A stretch of 64,000 bases of DNA from Hyphomicrobiales bacterium (GTDB lineage Bacteria; Pseudomonadota; Alphaproteobacteria; Rhizobiales; Rhizobiaceae). The notes under the pieces are model-generated. The model had not been told where the DNA came from. It saw nothing but the letters and a program-made list of their open reading frames with translations, and did not search any database. Positions 9,098 to 17,543 of this stretch are shown here, piece after piece (position 1 is the first letter of the stretch; each line of letters starts with the position of its first letter). The translations under genes were made by a program, and so were the position numbers. Location of the stretch: assembly GCA_002401155.1 (NCBI GenBank), contig NVSG01000001.1, positions 186,001-250,000 on the forward strand. Direction: 5' to 3'.

Positions 9098-10981
9098 ATG
9101 GACAGGAAAGAAATTTCATTTGACGATTTCGACGAAATCGTAAATCCGGCTGAGGAAGAAAATGATTTTGACCAAGTGGTTGAAGCCTCCATCAGTCGTC
9201 GTGGATTAATTGGCGGCGCTCTGGCATTTGGAAGTTGTGCTGCCCTTTGCACCACATTCACACCAAATCTCGTTGAAGCTGCCACCAATCGTTTCGCCTT
9301 CAAAGCAATTGCCGCCAACAGTCTCGATGCAATCACTGTTCCAGAAGGCTATATTGCCGAGGTTGTTGTACGCTGGGGTGATCCGCTTTGGTCAGATGCA
9401 ACAGATTTCAATCACGCCACCAGAGGCGATGCAGCCAGCCAGTCACGCGCTTTCGGCGACAATATCGACGGCATGGAAGTCTTTGCTCACGGGGATAAAT
9501 CCTTGCTGGTGGTCAACAACGAATACACTAACCGCAGCATCATCTGGGGCAACCGCACTGACGGAAAATCCGAAACCGATGACGATGTGCTTAAAGGCAA
9601 AATGGCTCACGGCCTAAGCGTTATAGAAATCGCACAACAAGACGGCAAATGGAGCATTGTCAAAGACAGTCCATTCAATCGCCGGATCACACCCGACAGT
9701 GAAATGGATCTGACAGGCCCGGCCGCCGGTCATGATCTGTTAAAAACCGCTGCCGATCCAACGGGCACCAAATCCCTGGGCACATGGAATAACTGCGGCA
9801 ACGGCTCCACTCCGTGGGGCACATATCTGGCTTGCGAAGAAAACTTCAACGGCTATTTTTCTGCAGCAGATGAAGATCATAAAGTTTCAGCAGAATTGAA
9901 ACGTTACGGCATTTCATCAAAAGACTGGGGCTATGGCTGGGCCAAAGTGGATGAACGCTTCGACGTTTCCAAACATCCAAATGAACCAAACCGCGTCGGC
10001 TATGTTGTCGAAATTGATCCACGTGATCCAAACTCCACACCGAAAAAACGCACAGCCCTTGGCCGCTTCAAACATGAAAACGCCGAAGTTGTGGTCAACT
10101 CAGATGGCCATATTGTGGTCTATATGGGCGATGATGAGCGCGGCGAGTTCTTGTACCGCTATGTTTCCAACGGCATTTACGCACCGGGCGGAGAAACCGA
10201 CACACTATTGGAAGATGGCAAACTATATGTAGCCAAATTCCACGATAGCGGCGCCGGCGAATGGCTGGAACTAACACCGAAAACAACCGGCATGGCGGAT
10301 ATGGCCGAAATCTGTATCCATACCCGTATTGCTTCATCTGCCGTTGGCGCAACAACTATGGATCGACCAGAGTGGGTTTCCGCACATCCGCATACTGCGG
10401 AAATATATTGTGCCCTCACCAACAACAAAAACCGTGGCATCAAGCCAAATGCCGGTGGCGATCTAACTCCTATTGACGGTCCTAACCCGCGTGAAGCCAA
10501 TAAATTTGGACAAATCGTGCGCTGGCGGCCAAATGGCAGCGATCACACAGCCAAAGGCTTTGCATGGGACTTGTTCGTACTGGCTGGTAATCCAAAAGTG
10601 CATTCCGATGCAAAAGCTGGATCAAAGAACATCACTCCGGATAATATGTTCAATTCCCCGGATGGTTTGAATTTCGATTCAACCGGCATTTTGTGGATCC
10701 AGACCGATGGCAATTATTCCAACGAAAAGGATTTCGAAGGTCAGGGCAACAACCAGATGCTTGCTGGTGATCCGGTGACCGGCGAAATCCGGCGTTTCCT
10801 CGTTGGGCCAAAACAGTGCGAAGTCACCGGCCTCACATGGAGCACCGATCGCAGAACCATGTTTGTCGGCATCCAGCATCCCGGCGAACGCGGCGACAGC
10901 CATTGGCCTGAAGGCGGCGATGCCGTGCCACGCTCAGCCGTAATCGCTATTCGGCGTGAAGACGGACAGCCTGTTGGCTAA
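9098..10981 (+). CDS. phoX: PhoX-family alkaline phosphatase (Tat-exported)
   Basis: Calcium/iron-dependent phosphatase of the PhoX/DUF839 family that releases phosphate from phosphomonoesters in the periplasm or outside the cell. A twin-arginine signal (SRRGLIGGALAFGS) begins near residue 33. Family elements include VVNNEYTN, TWNNCGNGSTPWGTYLACEE, PDGLNFDSTGILWIQTDGN and TGLTWSTDRRTMFVGIQHPG. ATG 9098 follows AAAGGAGA; an upstream in-frame ATG at 9017 lacks this. The length is 627 residues. A terminator-like hairpin follows. The upstream region has only a weak Pho-box half (TTGTCAT at 9017-9023). Confidence 0.95.
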   Translation: MDRKEISFDDFDEIVNPAEEENDFDQVVEASISRRGLIGGALAFGSCAALCTTFTPNLVEAATNRFAFKAIAANSLDAITVPEGYIAEVVVRWGDPLWSDATDFNHATRGDAASQSRAFGDNIDGMEVFAHGDKSLLVVNNEYTNRSIIWGNRTDGKSETDDDVLKGKMAHGLSVIEIAQQDGKWSIVKDSPFNRRITPDSEMDLTGPAAGHDLLKTAADPTGTKSLGTWNNCGNGSTPWGTYLACEENFNGYFSAADEDHKVSAELKRYGISSKDWGYGWAKVDERFDVSKHPNEPNRVGYVVEIDPRDPNSTPKKRTALGRFKHENAEVVVNSDGHIVVYMGDDERGEFLYRYVSNGIYAPGGETDTLLEDGKLYVAKFHDSGAGEWLELTPKTTGMADMAEICIHTRIASSAVGATTMDRPEWVSAHPHTAEIYCALTNNKNRGIKPNAGGDLTPIDGPNPREANKFGQIVRWRPNGSDHTAKGFAWDLFVLAGNPKVHSDAKAGSKNITPDNMFNSPDGLNFDSTGILWIQTDGNYSNEKDFEGQGNNQMLAGDPVTGEIRRFLVGPKQCEVTGLTWSTDRRTMFVGIQHPGERGDSHWPEGGDAVPRSAVIAIRREDGQPVG

Positions 10982-11007
10982 CGCCAGATAACTTCCAAAA
11001 CATCATG

Positions 11008-11035
11008 TCGGCCCGCCCACTGGACGGGCCGATTT
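11008..11035 (+). terminator. Terminator after phoX
   Basis: An 8-bp G+C-rich stem (11008-11015 with 11025-11032) and 9-base loop sit just after the phoX stop and are followed by a short T run. It separates phoX from the plcP promoter. Confidence 0.6.
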
Positions 11036-11059
11036 GCGTTGAACCTGCAAGATTTTCAA

Positions 11060-11077
11060 CTGTCACATAAATGCAAT
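11060..11077 (+). promoter_or_regulatory. Pho-box-like site upstream of plcP
   Basis: CTGTCAC-ATAA-ATGCAAT has one strong half-site (6/7) and one weak one (4/7) at the correct 11-bp spacing, 54 bp before the plcP start. The known phosphate control of plcP in related bacteria supports it. Confidence 0.45.
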
Positions 11078-11131
11078 GTGAATCAGTCAAAATGCCATTA
11101 GAAACAATGGGAACCGCGGCCAGGGCTTGAC

Positions 11132-11959
11132 ATGAAAAAATCGAACCAACCTCGAAAAACCTATCGCACTCTGTTTTTATCGGACTTTCATTTGGGAACA
11201 AATGGCTGTCAGGCAGAGCAAATTCTCAAATTCCTGAAAGCGCACGATGCGGAGGTATATTACCTCGTCGGCGACATCGTGGATTTCTGGCGTCTGCGCA
11301 AAAGGGCCAATTGGCCTCAGGCACATAATGACGTGCTGCAGGCATTGCTGCGCAAGGTGCGCAAGGGCGCGCATCTCTATTATATTCCCGGAAATCACGA
11401 CGAAGCCCTGCGCGATTATTGCGGCAATCATTTCGGTAATATCGATATCGTTTCCCAAATTATCCATGAAACAGCCGACGGACGGAAGTTTCTGGTGATC
11501 CACGGCGACGAGTTCGATATTGTCGTGCGTTATGCCAAATGGCTCGCATACTTGGGCGACTGGGCCTATGAGATGTCAATCATCGCCAACGCCAAATTCA
11601 ACTGGGTTCGCAGGAAATTACACCTCCCCTATTGGTCGCTGTCTGCGTGGCTCAAGCAAAAAGTGAAGACCGCCGTCAATCTCATCGGCGAATTCGAAAA
11701 CGCGCTCGCCACTGAGGCCCGCCGCCAGAATGTAGACGGCGTGATTTGCGGCCATATCCACCATGTGGCAATCAACAAAATCAACGAAATCGAATATGTG
11801 AATACCGGCGACTGGGTAGAAAGCTGCACAGCCATCGGTGAAACCAGCGATGGCAAATTAGAGATCATTCGCTGGCTGGAACAAACTGAAACTGATCAGG
11901 AGCAGGCATATGAGCCAAAGCAAGATCAATCCCAATCCGAGTTACAGACAGCGGCTTAG
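11132..11959 (+). CDS. plcP: PlcP-like phospholipase C (metallophosphoesterase)
   Basis: Calcineurin-type metallophosphoesterase. In related alphaproteobacteria PlcP removes the headgroup of phosphatidylcholine or phosphatidylethanolamine during phosphate starvation, giving diacylglycerol. Motifs in order: LSDFHLG (residues 14-20), VGDIVDFW, GNHDEALRD, HGDEFD and GHIHH. The next gene, a GT4 glycosyltransferase, starts 3 bases after the stop; this plcP-agt pairing is the hallmark of lipid remodelling. LpxH-type UDP-diacylglucosamine pyrophosphatase is the alternative within the superfamily, but context argues against it. Confidence 0.88.
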   Translation: MKKSNQPRKTYRTLFLSDFHLGTNGCQAEQILKFLKAHDAEVYYLVGDIVDFWRLRKRANWPQAHNDVLQALLRKVRKGAHLYYIPGNHDEALRDYCGNHFGNIDIVSQIIHETADGRKFLVIHGDEFDIVVRYAKWLAYLGDWAYEMSIIANAKFNWVRRKLHLPYWSLSAWLKQKVKTAVNLIGEFENALATEARRQNVDGVICGHIHHVAINKINEIEYVNTGDWVESCTAIGETSDGKLEIIRWLEQTETDQEQAYEPKQDQSQSELQTAA

Positions 11960-11962
11960 AAA

Positions 11963-13015
11963 ATGCGCATCCTGATTGCAACTGACGCCTGGCACCCGCA
12001 AATCAACGGCGTGGTACGCACCAATGAACAATTGCGCGCCGGACTGAAACGCTTCGGCGCAGAAGTCTCCTTCATCGCGCCAGTGAGTAATCGCTCCATA
12101 CCTTGCCCCACCTATCCTGAAATACGATTGTCCTACATCACACAGAGGCATATCCATCAGGCGATAATGAAGTTCCGGCCGGACTATATCCATATTTCGA
12201 CAGAAGGCCCAATCGGCTTTGCTGTACGGACCTATTGTCTGGAGCGACAGATTAATTTCACCACCAGCTACCATACCCGTTTCCCGGAATATCTAGCCGC
12301 CCGTTTCCCCATGCCGCTTTCATGGAGCTACGCATTCTTGCGCCGGTTCCATAATGCAGGAACGGGCCTGATGGTCGCAACAAAGTCATTGGCCAATGAG
12401 CTTACAGATCGTGGCTTTAATAATATTTCCATCTGGACGCGCGGCGTCAACACAAGCGTATTTCGCCCCAACAACTCCAAATTATTTGGCACAAGGCAAC
12501 CAGTGTTCCTTTATGTTGGCCGTGTCTCGATAGAAAAAAATATCGAGGCCTTCCTGAACCTCGACCTGCCGGGAATAAAAATTGTGGTGGGTGATGGTCC
12601 GCAATTGCAGCAAATGAAGCGGCGCTATCCTCATGTCCTTTTCACCGGCAATAAGGAGGGCGAAGAACTTGCCCAACATTATGCCTCGGCCAGCGTGTTC
12701 GTATTTCCGAGCCTGACCGATACATTTGGCGTAGTGCTGTTGGAAGCGATGGCATCAGGCGTGCCGATTGCCGCTTATCCAGTCACCGGTCCCAAGGACA
12801 TCGTCCTTCAGGGGGTAACGGGAATTCTCGACAATGATTTACGCAGCGCGGCTTTGAATGCCCTCAGTCTGGACAGCAATAAATGCCGGATGGAATCGCT
12901 TAATTATAGCTGGGCAGAATCAACGAAACAGTTCCTGAATAACATTAAAAACAGCCATTGGGTTCCCGAAGAAGACATCGACAGGATCGGGCAACTCCAA
13001 TCTCACATTCCGTAA
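11963..13015 (+). CDS. agt: Agt-like diacylglycerol glycosyltransferase (GT4)
   Basis: GT-B fold glycosyltransferase of family 4 that would add glucose or glucuronic acid to the diacylglycerol released by PlcP, making phosphorus-free glycolipids. Visible elements: N-terminal acceptor-domain start ATDAWHPQINGVVRT, TRGVNTSVFRP, YVGRVSIEKN, and the nucleotide-sugar site DTFGVVLLEAMASG with the E-x7-E pattern. The length is 350 residues. The sugar donor cannot be told from sequence. Confidence 0.88.
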   Translation: MRILIATDAWHPQINGVVRTNEQLRAGLKRFGAEVSFIAPVSNRSIPCPTYPEIRLSYITQRHIHQAIMKFRPDYIHISTEGPIGFAVRTYCLERQINFTTSYHTRFPEYLAARFPMPLSWSYAFLRRFHNAGTGLMVATKSLANELTDRGFNNISIWTRGVNTSVFRPNNSKLFGTRQPVFLYVGRVSIEKNIEAFLNLDLPGIKIVVGDGPQLQQMKRRYPHVLFTGNKEGEELAQHYASASVFVFPSLTDTFGVVLLEAMASGVPIAAYPVTGPKDIVLQGVTGILDNDLRSAALNALSLDSNKCRMESLNYSWAESTKQFLNNIKNSHWVPEEDIDRIGQLQSHIP

Positions 13016-13075
13016 TTTACGTAAGCGTAGGCGTCCAAGCGTAACCAAAATCAATTCCAATCGAGGAACATAACC

Positions 13076-13216
13076 ATGCCAAGACACAGGATTTTGATGC
13101 AGCACCAACCCCGCAATTCAAAGGAACAAATTGAGCTGCTTTGCCTGACAAACAAGCCGGCCCTTCCCCCGAATACTTTCCTGTGCCTGCCTCGCCACTA
13201 TCCTCCCGCATCATAG
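13076..13216 (+). CDS. Possible small ORF downstream of agt (46 residues, unknown)
   Basis: A 46-codon frame with a Shine-Dalgarno-like GAGGA about 10 bases before its ATG fills most of the gap between agt and the terminator at 13244. The product (MPRHRILMQHQPRNSKEQIE...) has no recognisable domain and could be chance. No other gene is seen in 13016-13291. Confidence 0.25.
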   Translation: MPRHRILMQHQPRNSKEQIELLCLTNKPALPPNTFLCLPRHYPPAS

Positions 13217-13243
13217 AATTCTATTCGTCGATTAGTGACAAAG

Positions 13244-13272
13244 AAAACCCGGCTCAAAGGCCGGGTTTTTTA
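13244..13272. terminator. Bidirectional terminator between agt and btaB
   Basis: A perfect 10-bp stem (13244-13253 with 13260-13269) and 6-base loop are flanked by A's on the left and T's on the right. It can therefore end both the rightward plcP-agt and the leftward btaA-btaB transcripts. Confidence 0.85.
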
Positions 13273-13291
13273 ATGCAAATAAAACTAAAAA

Positions 13292-13951
13292 TTATTTCCC
13301 GCGCGTCAATACAGCATAGCAGGCATAATCATTATAGAGGCTTTCAAACCGCAAGGTCAGCGCATCATCCTCCGTCAGATATTCAACATAGGATTTCAAC
13401 TGAATGCGGGGCTTCACGCTAAACCTGTTGAGCCAGGCTAAAAAACCACCACGAAACCATGACGGCATTTTTTGCTGATGATGAAAATCGACAATGTGGA
13501 GAGACCCACCCGGCGCTAGAGATTTTACCGCCTGTTGCAATATTTTCCGCCATTGAGGGATCATCGACAAGGCGTAGGAAATGAAAATACGATCAAACTG
13601 CTTTTGCCCAAAAACATGTTCTCCATCAAATTCAACGGCATCAGCAAGCGCCAACCTCACACAGTGGCGAAACCCTGAATGCTCGATTGAAGCAGCGGCA
13701 GTTTCAAGCATCTCTCTTGAAACATCAAAACCATAAAATTGCCCATTTGGATAAGTTCGGGCAGCCGAGATCAAATTACGACCAGTACCGCAGGCAATTT
13801 CCAGCACGTGCCCGTTATCGGGAACAGCCAGTTCGGATATCAGTTTATCGCGGCCCAGCAAATAAGGCTTGCGGGTAAAATCGTAGATATGCCGCTGAAA
13901 GCGATAGATTTGATCCATATGGCTGGCGGCATTCGCAGTTTGATCAAACAT
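13292..13951 (-). CDS. btaB: BtaB, diacylglyceryl-homoserine N-methyltransferase
   Basis: SAM-dependent methyltransferase that adds three methyl groups to diacylglyceryl-homoserine, giving the betaine lipid DGTS. The SAM site is VLEIACGTGRNLI, followed by FYGFDVSREML. Of three adjacent ATG codons, the third (13951, MFDQ) sits 6 bases after GGAGG and is preferred, giving 219 residues. It overlaps the 3' end of btaA, so translation is coupled. Confidence 0.9.
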   Translation of the reverse strand: MFDQTANAASHMDQIYRFQRHIYDFTRKPYLLGRDKLISELAVPDNGHVLEIACGTGRNLISAARTYPNGQFYGFDVSREMLETAAASIEHSGFRHCVRLALADAVEFDGEHVFGQKQFDRIFISYALSMIPQWRKILQQAVKSLAPGGSLHIVDFHHQQKMPSWFRGGFLAWLNRFSVKPRIQLKSYVEYLTEDDALTLRFESLYNDYACYAVLTRGK

Positions 13952-15185
13952 CATCATCCTCCGGCAAAGTATAAAGATGAACCGTGCCATAGATTGCAGA
14001 ACGGTCGCGGCGCGTTAGGTCTTTGCAATAATCTGCATCATAATCCCAACGGTTCAAAATCTCGTCAGGTATCCGCCCGGGCAATAAACGTTCTTCGGCA
14101 GCGGTGCGGAACAATACGCGCGCACCAGGCCGCGCGGTTCTGGTAATTTCACGCCACAGTTTTGTGAGCGTCTCATCATCCATCCAGTCCTGCGCATCCA
14201 GCAATATGAAGCGATCAAGACTGCAATCTGCTCGGCCCTTCAGGAAGTCCGTATAAGATGCGTGCGACACCGTGACCCGGTCGGCACGATGTCTTATTAC
14301 ACCATAATTCTCCCGCTGAAGATAAGGCGGCAGTGGCCCCTCACCCTGATTGGCATAGCGCCTGCCAAAGGCCTGCCACGCAAAATAATTATCGCCAATG
14401 TCAAAATCACAGGTGAGTTTTTCCAACCGTTGGCGAAGCACCAAAGCCATATCACCATTACCCGATGCAGCAAGAGCGCTATATTGCGCAGGAGGAATAC
14501 CAAGGCCATAAAGAGATGCTGGTTGGCTAACAATCCAGCGCACAAATTTCTTGTCAAACAAGGGCGCGATCTGCTGTTCGAAATAGACCCGTTGTTCTGC
14601 AATCGATGAAGTGGACAAAATATTTTTCAAATTCCGGCCATATAATCTCGCAAGCACATGACTGGCTCCAATGAATTTTCCAAGCAGTCCGGCATGGTAG
14701 AAATTCCGCGCAAACAGACTGATCCGCCGCCGTCCGAACAGATCGCGCGACTGCCAGTAATTGCGACTTTCCAAATCCAGACGGGATTTCAAAACAGCAT
14801 CGAACGCCCGAACATTTTCCTGATTATCAGCCTGACCAAAAAATCTGAAAAAATCATCATATCCATGCAAATTCTTTGCTGCACACAGCTTCAATCGGGT
14901 CAACGCCACATGGGCCGTATTAAGATCAACCGCCGTAATATGCGCCGGATTATCAATGAGATAATTGAGTACATTGCACCCACCGGATGCAATCGTCACC
15001 ACATGACTGTCGCGCTGGATATCCAGCGCCTCCATATCGACTTGCGGGTCTTCCCAGATTTGCGGATAGACCAGACCTTTAAATGCGGTGGTAAACACAC
15101 GCTCTAACAGACCACCTTTCGACATTGCTTTATTTCGATGAACGGCCTCGTTTAATTTGAGATTACGTTTTTGCATTGCCAACAT
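13944..15185 (-). CDS. btaA: BtaA, SAM:diacylglycerol 3-amino-3-carboxypropyltransferase
   Basis: Transfers the aminocarboxypropyl group of SAM to diacylglycerol, the first step of betaine-lipid (DGTS) synthesis (DUF3419 family). Family features include QIWEDPQVDMEALDI and the SAM-binding HVVTIASGGCNVLNYL, with AVDLNTAHVAL shortly after. The chosen ATG (15185, MLAMQKRN) follows GGAGA and gives 413 residues, typical for BtaA. A longer frame to 15287 would read through the two Pho boxes, so it is rejected. It uses diacylglycerol, which PlcP next door would supply. Confidence 0.93.
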   Translation of the reverse strand: MLAMQKRNLKLNEAVHRNKAMSKGGLLERVFTTAFKGLVYPQIWEDPQVDMEALDIQRDSHVVTIASGGCNVLNYLIDNPAHITAVDLNTAHVALTRLKLCAAKNLHGYDDFFRFFGQADNQENVRAFDAVLKSRLDLESRNYWQSRDLFGRRRISLFARNFYHAGLLGKFIGASHVLARLYGRNLKNILSTSSIAEQRVYFEQQIAPLFDKKFVRWIVSQPASLYGLGIPPAQYSALAASGNGDMALVLRQRLEKLTCDFDIGDNYFAWQAFGRRYANQGEGPLPPYLQRENYGVIRHRADRVTVSHASYTDFLKGRADCSLDRFILLDAQDWMDDETLTKLWREITRTARPGARVLFRTAAEERLLPGRIPDEILNRWDYDADYCKDLTRRDRSAIYGTVHLYTLPEDDDV

Positions 15186-15241
15186 ATTTCTCCGAAATGA
15201 ATCACTAATATCTGCACTTAGCGGATGCCTAGCCTCCCCAG

Positions 15242-15259
15242 ATGACAGGTGCGTGACGC
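15242..15259 (-). promoter_or_regulatory. Pho box upstream of btaA
   Basis: Read on the minus strand: GCGTCAC-GCAC-CTGTCAT, two 7-bp half-sites with 4-bp spacing, the second a 7/7 match. It lies 57 bp before the btaA start and back to back with the ugpC site. Confidence 0.65.
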
Positions 15260-15280
15260 GCGCCCTGTGGACAAAAACCT

Positions 15281-15298
15281 CTGTCATATAAGTGTTAA
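15281..15298 (+). promoter_or_regulatory. Pho box upstream of ugpC-like gene
   Basis: CTGTCAT-ATAA-GTGTTAA: a perfect first half-site and a weaker second (4/7) at the correct spacing, 48 bp before the transporter ATPase start. Confidence 0.55.
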
Positions 15299-15345
15299 TT
15301 CATCCTGTTAGCGTTTGGCCAACTGAGATCCTTCTGGGGGACATC

Positions 15346-16494
15346 ATGGCTAAACTGAACATATCAAATATCGAAAAATCATACGGCGATGCTCGTATTC
15401 TTAAAGGCATAGACCTCGACATTGAGGATGGCGAATTCATTGCTCTGGTAGGACCATCAGGATGCGGAAAATCGACACTCCTTCGCATCATTGCAGGCCT
15501 TGAGATCCACGACGGCGGAACCGTTTCAATCAACGACAAAATGATTGATGGCCTACGGGCCAGCCAGCGTAATCTGGCCATGGTGTTCCAGTCCTACGCT
15601 CTTTACCCCCACCTCAGCGTGTTTGAAAACATCGCGGTTCCTCTACAAATGCGACGCCTGAACGGTTGGCAACGCCTACCATTCATCGGGCCTCATCTAC
15701 CCGGTGCACGCAAGCAACTGGATGATATAGAAACGATAGTACGCGAAGCTGCCGAGACCCTAGACCTCGTTCATCTGCTGGAAAGAAAACCGGGTCAACT
15801 TTCCGGCGGACAACGCCAACGCGTAGCAGTGGGCCGCGCCCTTGTGCGCGAACCTCAGGCCTTCCTCCTCGATGAACCGCTCTCCAATCTGGATGCAAAA
15901 TTGCGCGTTCATATGCGCACAGAAATCACTGAACTTCACCGCCGGTTAAAGGCAACTTTTGTCTACGTCACGCACGACCAAGCCGAAGCCATGACCATGG
16001 CCGACCGCATCGCAGTGATGATGGATGGAGAGCTGTTGCAGGTAGATACGCCGAGTGAAGTTTACCACCGCCCGGTAGATGTGCGCGTTGCCGAATTCAT
16101 TGGCTCGCCCAAAATCAATCTGTTGGTAATTGGCCATGATGGTACAGGCAATCTAACGGTCGCGGGACAACCAGTGCCGTTTTTATATTCTGACCCGAGT
16201 GTCGTAACACTGGGTGCCCGGCCAGAAGCGCTTTCAATTGTCACTTGGGAAGCTCATTTGAAAGGCCGCGTTGCCCATCTGGAAAACTTTGGGGCAGAAG
16301 CATTCTTCCATATCGTTTTAGAAGGGGTTGAGAACCGTATTGTGGTGCGCGGCCAGCCATCCCTGTTGGAGACAGTCGGCATTGGAGACAACGTAAATCT
16401 GGAACTTGATCCAGAGCAGGTAATGGCCTTCGGCAATGATGGCAAGCGCATGGATGCACAGTTCACCGTCAACGAAAAACGCGAGGTCGCGTAA
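15346..16494 (+). CDS. ugpC: Glycerol-phosphate-type ABC transporter ATPase (UgpC-like)
   Basis: ATPase of the CUT1/UgpC-MalK class, 382 residues. Walker A GPSGCGKST lies near residue 40; the signature LSGGQRQRVAVGRALV and Walker B AFLLDEPLSNLD are complete, and a C-terminal TOBE-type regulatory region follows. ATG 15346 (MAKLNIS) is the conserved start. The substrate is taken from context: a Pho box, phosphate genes all around, and phosphodiesterases at the end of the operon suggest sn-glycerol 3-phosphate or glycerophosphodiesters. Confidence 0.85.
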   Translation: MAKLNISNIEKSYGDARILKGIDLDIEDGEFIALVGPSGCGKSTLLRIIAGLEIHDGGTVSINDKMIDGLRASQRNLAMVFQSYALYPHLSVFENIAVPLQMRRLNGWQRLPFIGPHLPGARKQLDDIETIVREAAETLDLVHLLERKPGQLSGGQRQRVAVGRALVREPQAFLLDEPLSNLDAKLRVHMRTEITELHRRLKATFVYVTHDQAEAMTMADRIAVMMDGELLQVDTPSEVYHRPVDVRVAEFIGSPKINLLVIGHDGTGNLTVAGQPVPFLYSDPSVVTLGARPEALSIVTWEAHLKGRVAHLENFGAEAFFHIVLEGVENRIVVRGQPSLLETVGIGDNVNLELDPEQVMAFGNDGKRMDAQFTVNEKREVA

Positions 16495-17543
16495 TGACGG
16501 TAGCATTGGCAACCCAATTGCCAGCTCCACCATCAAGCCCGGCCGCAAGCCCGAAATTCTCGCCAGCCAGCATGAAAAAACGGCGCGTGGAAGCGGCCAC
16601 CACCCCTTGGATGTTTGCCGGACCGGCAGTCTTTCTCATGGTGATAATCCTTATCGTGCCAATCCTGTTGGCGCTCTATCTCTCCTTCACCAATTACTCT
16701 CTGGGTGTCATCGATTTTGAATGGATCGGCTTTCAAAATTACGAACGCATCTTCACCCGTTCCAGTTTTTCAAAAATGTTTACCGCCACCTTCATATACG
16801 TGGGTGTGGTGGTACCCGGCTCAATCATAATGGGTTTGCTGGCAGCCCTTGCCATCAATTCTCTAACAATCGGCAGAGGGTTTTACCAGACCATCTATTT
16901 CCTGCCGGTAATGGCAACACTGGTCGCCATGGCCATCGTATGGGAATTGGCCCTGCACCCTTCAATCGGCATCATCAATCGCTTCTTTGAAGCCTCTTGC
17001 TCCGTGCCTATCCTCTCCGATTTTTTAGCCATGGAATGGGTTCCATTCGTTGACAGCGCCACCACTTTTTTCGGTCATGGTTGTGCAACTGGCTTTCCTA
17101 ACTGGCTTGGTGACCGAACAACAGCGTTGCCTGTCCTTTGCTTTATCGGCATCTGGCAGGCAGTCGGATTTAACATGGTGCTCTATATGGCCGGTCTTAC
17201 ATCCGTTCCGCGCGAACTTTATCAGGCCGCCGAAATGGACGGGGTGATCTCCCCATGGTCGCGCTTCTGGCTGGTCACATGGCCGATGCTCGGGCCAACC
17301 AATGTATTTGTGATCACCATTACCGCCATTCGCTCCTTCCAGTCCTTTGACACCATCGAAGCGCTGACAAGGGGCGGTCCATCCAAATCCACCTATGTGA
17401 TGATGTACGCCCTCTATGAAAAAGGCATAAAGCAGAACCTGATTGGCATGGCCGCAGCCATCACCATCATCTTCCTAATCTTTGTGTTCTTGCTCACCAT
17501 GGCCCAGCGCTACTTCGTCGAACGTAAGGTCCACTATTCATGA
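16494..17543 (+). CDS. ugpA: ABC transporter permease (UgpA-like)
   Basis: CUT1 sugar/glycerol-phosphate permease. The first helix follows TTPWMFAGPAVFLMVIILIVP, and the EAA loop is ELYQAAEMDGVISPWSRFWLVTWPML. It overlaps ugpC by one base. At 349 residues it is about 50 longer than classical UgpA, owing to a proline-rich N-terminal extension (residues 6-25) and a cysteine-containing insert near 165-210. The insert may contact the binding protein. Confidence 0.85.
   Translation: MTVALATQLPAPPSSPAASPKFSPASMKKRRVEAATTPWMFAGPAVFLMVIILIVPILLALYLSFTNYSLGVIDFEWIGFQNYERIFTRSSFSKMFTATFIYVGVVVPGSIIMGLLAALAINSLTIGRGFYQTIYFLPVMATLVAMAIVWELALHPSIGIINRFFEASCSVPILSDFLAMEWVPFVDSATTFFGHGCATGFPNWLGDRTTALPVLCFIGIWQAVGFNMVLYMAGLTSVPRELYQAAEMDGVISPWSRFWLVTWPMLGPTNVFVITITAIRSFQSFDTIEALTRGGPSKSTYVMMYALYEKGIKQNLIGMAAAITIIFLIFVFLLTMAQRYFVERKVHYS

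Noticed and set aside
15186..15287. Longer N-terminus for BtaA (start at 15287)
   Set aside because: It would cover both Pho boxes, and the downstream ATG 15185 has a good ribosome-binding site and gives the usual BtaA length.
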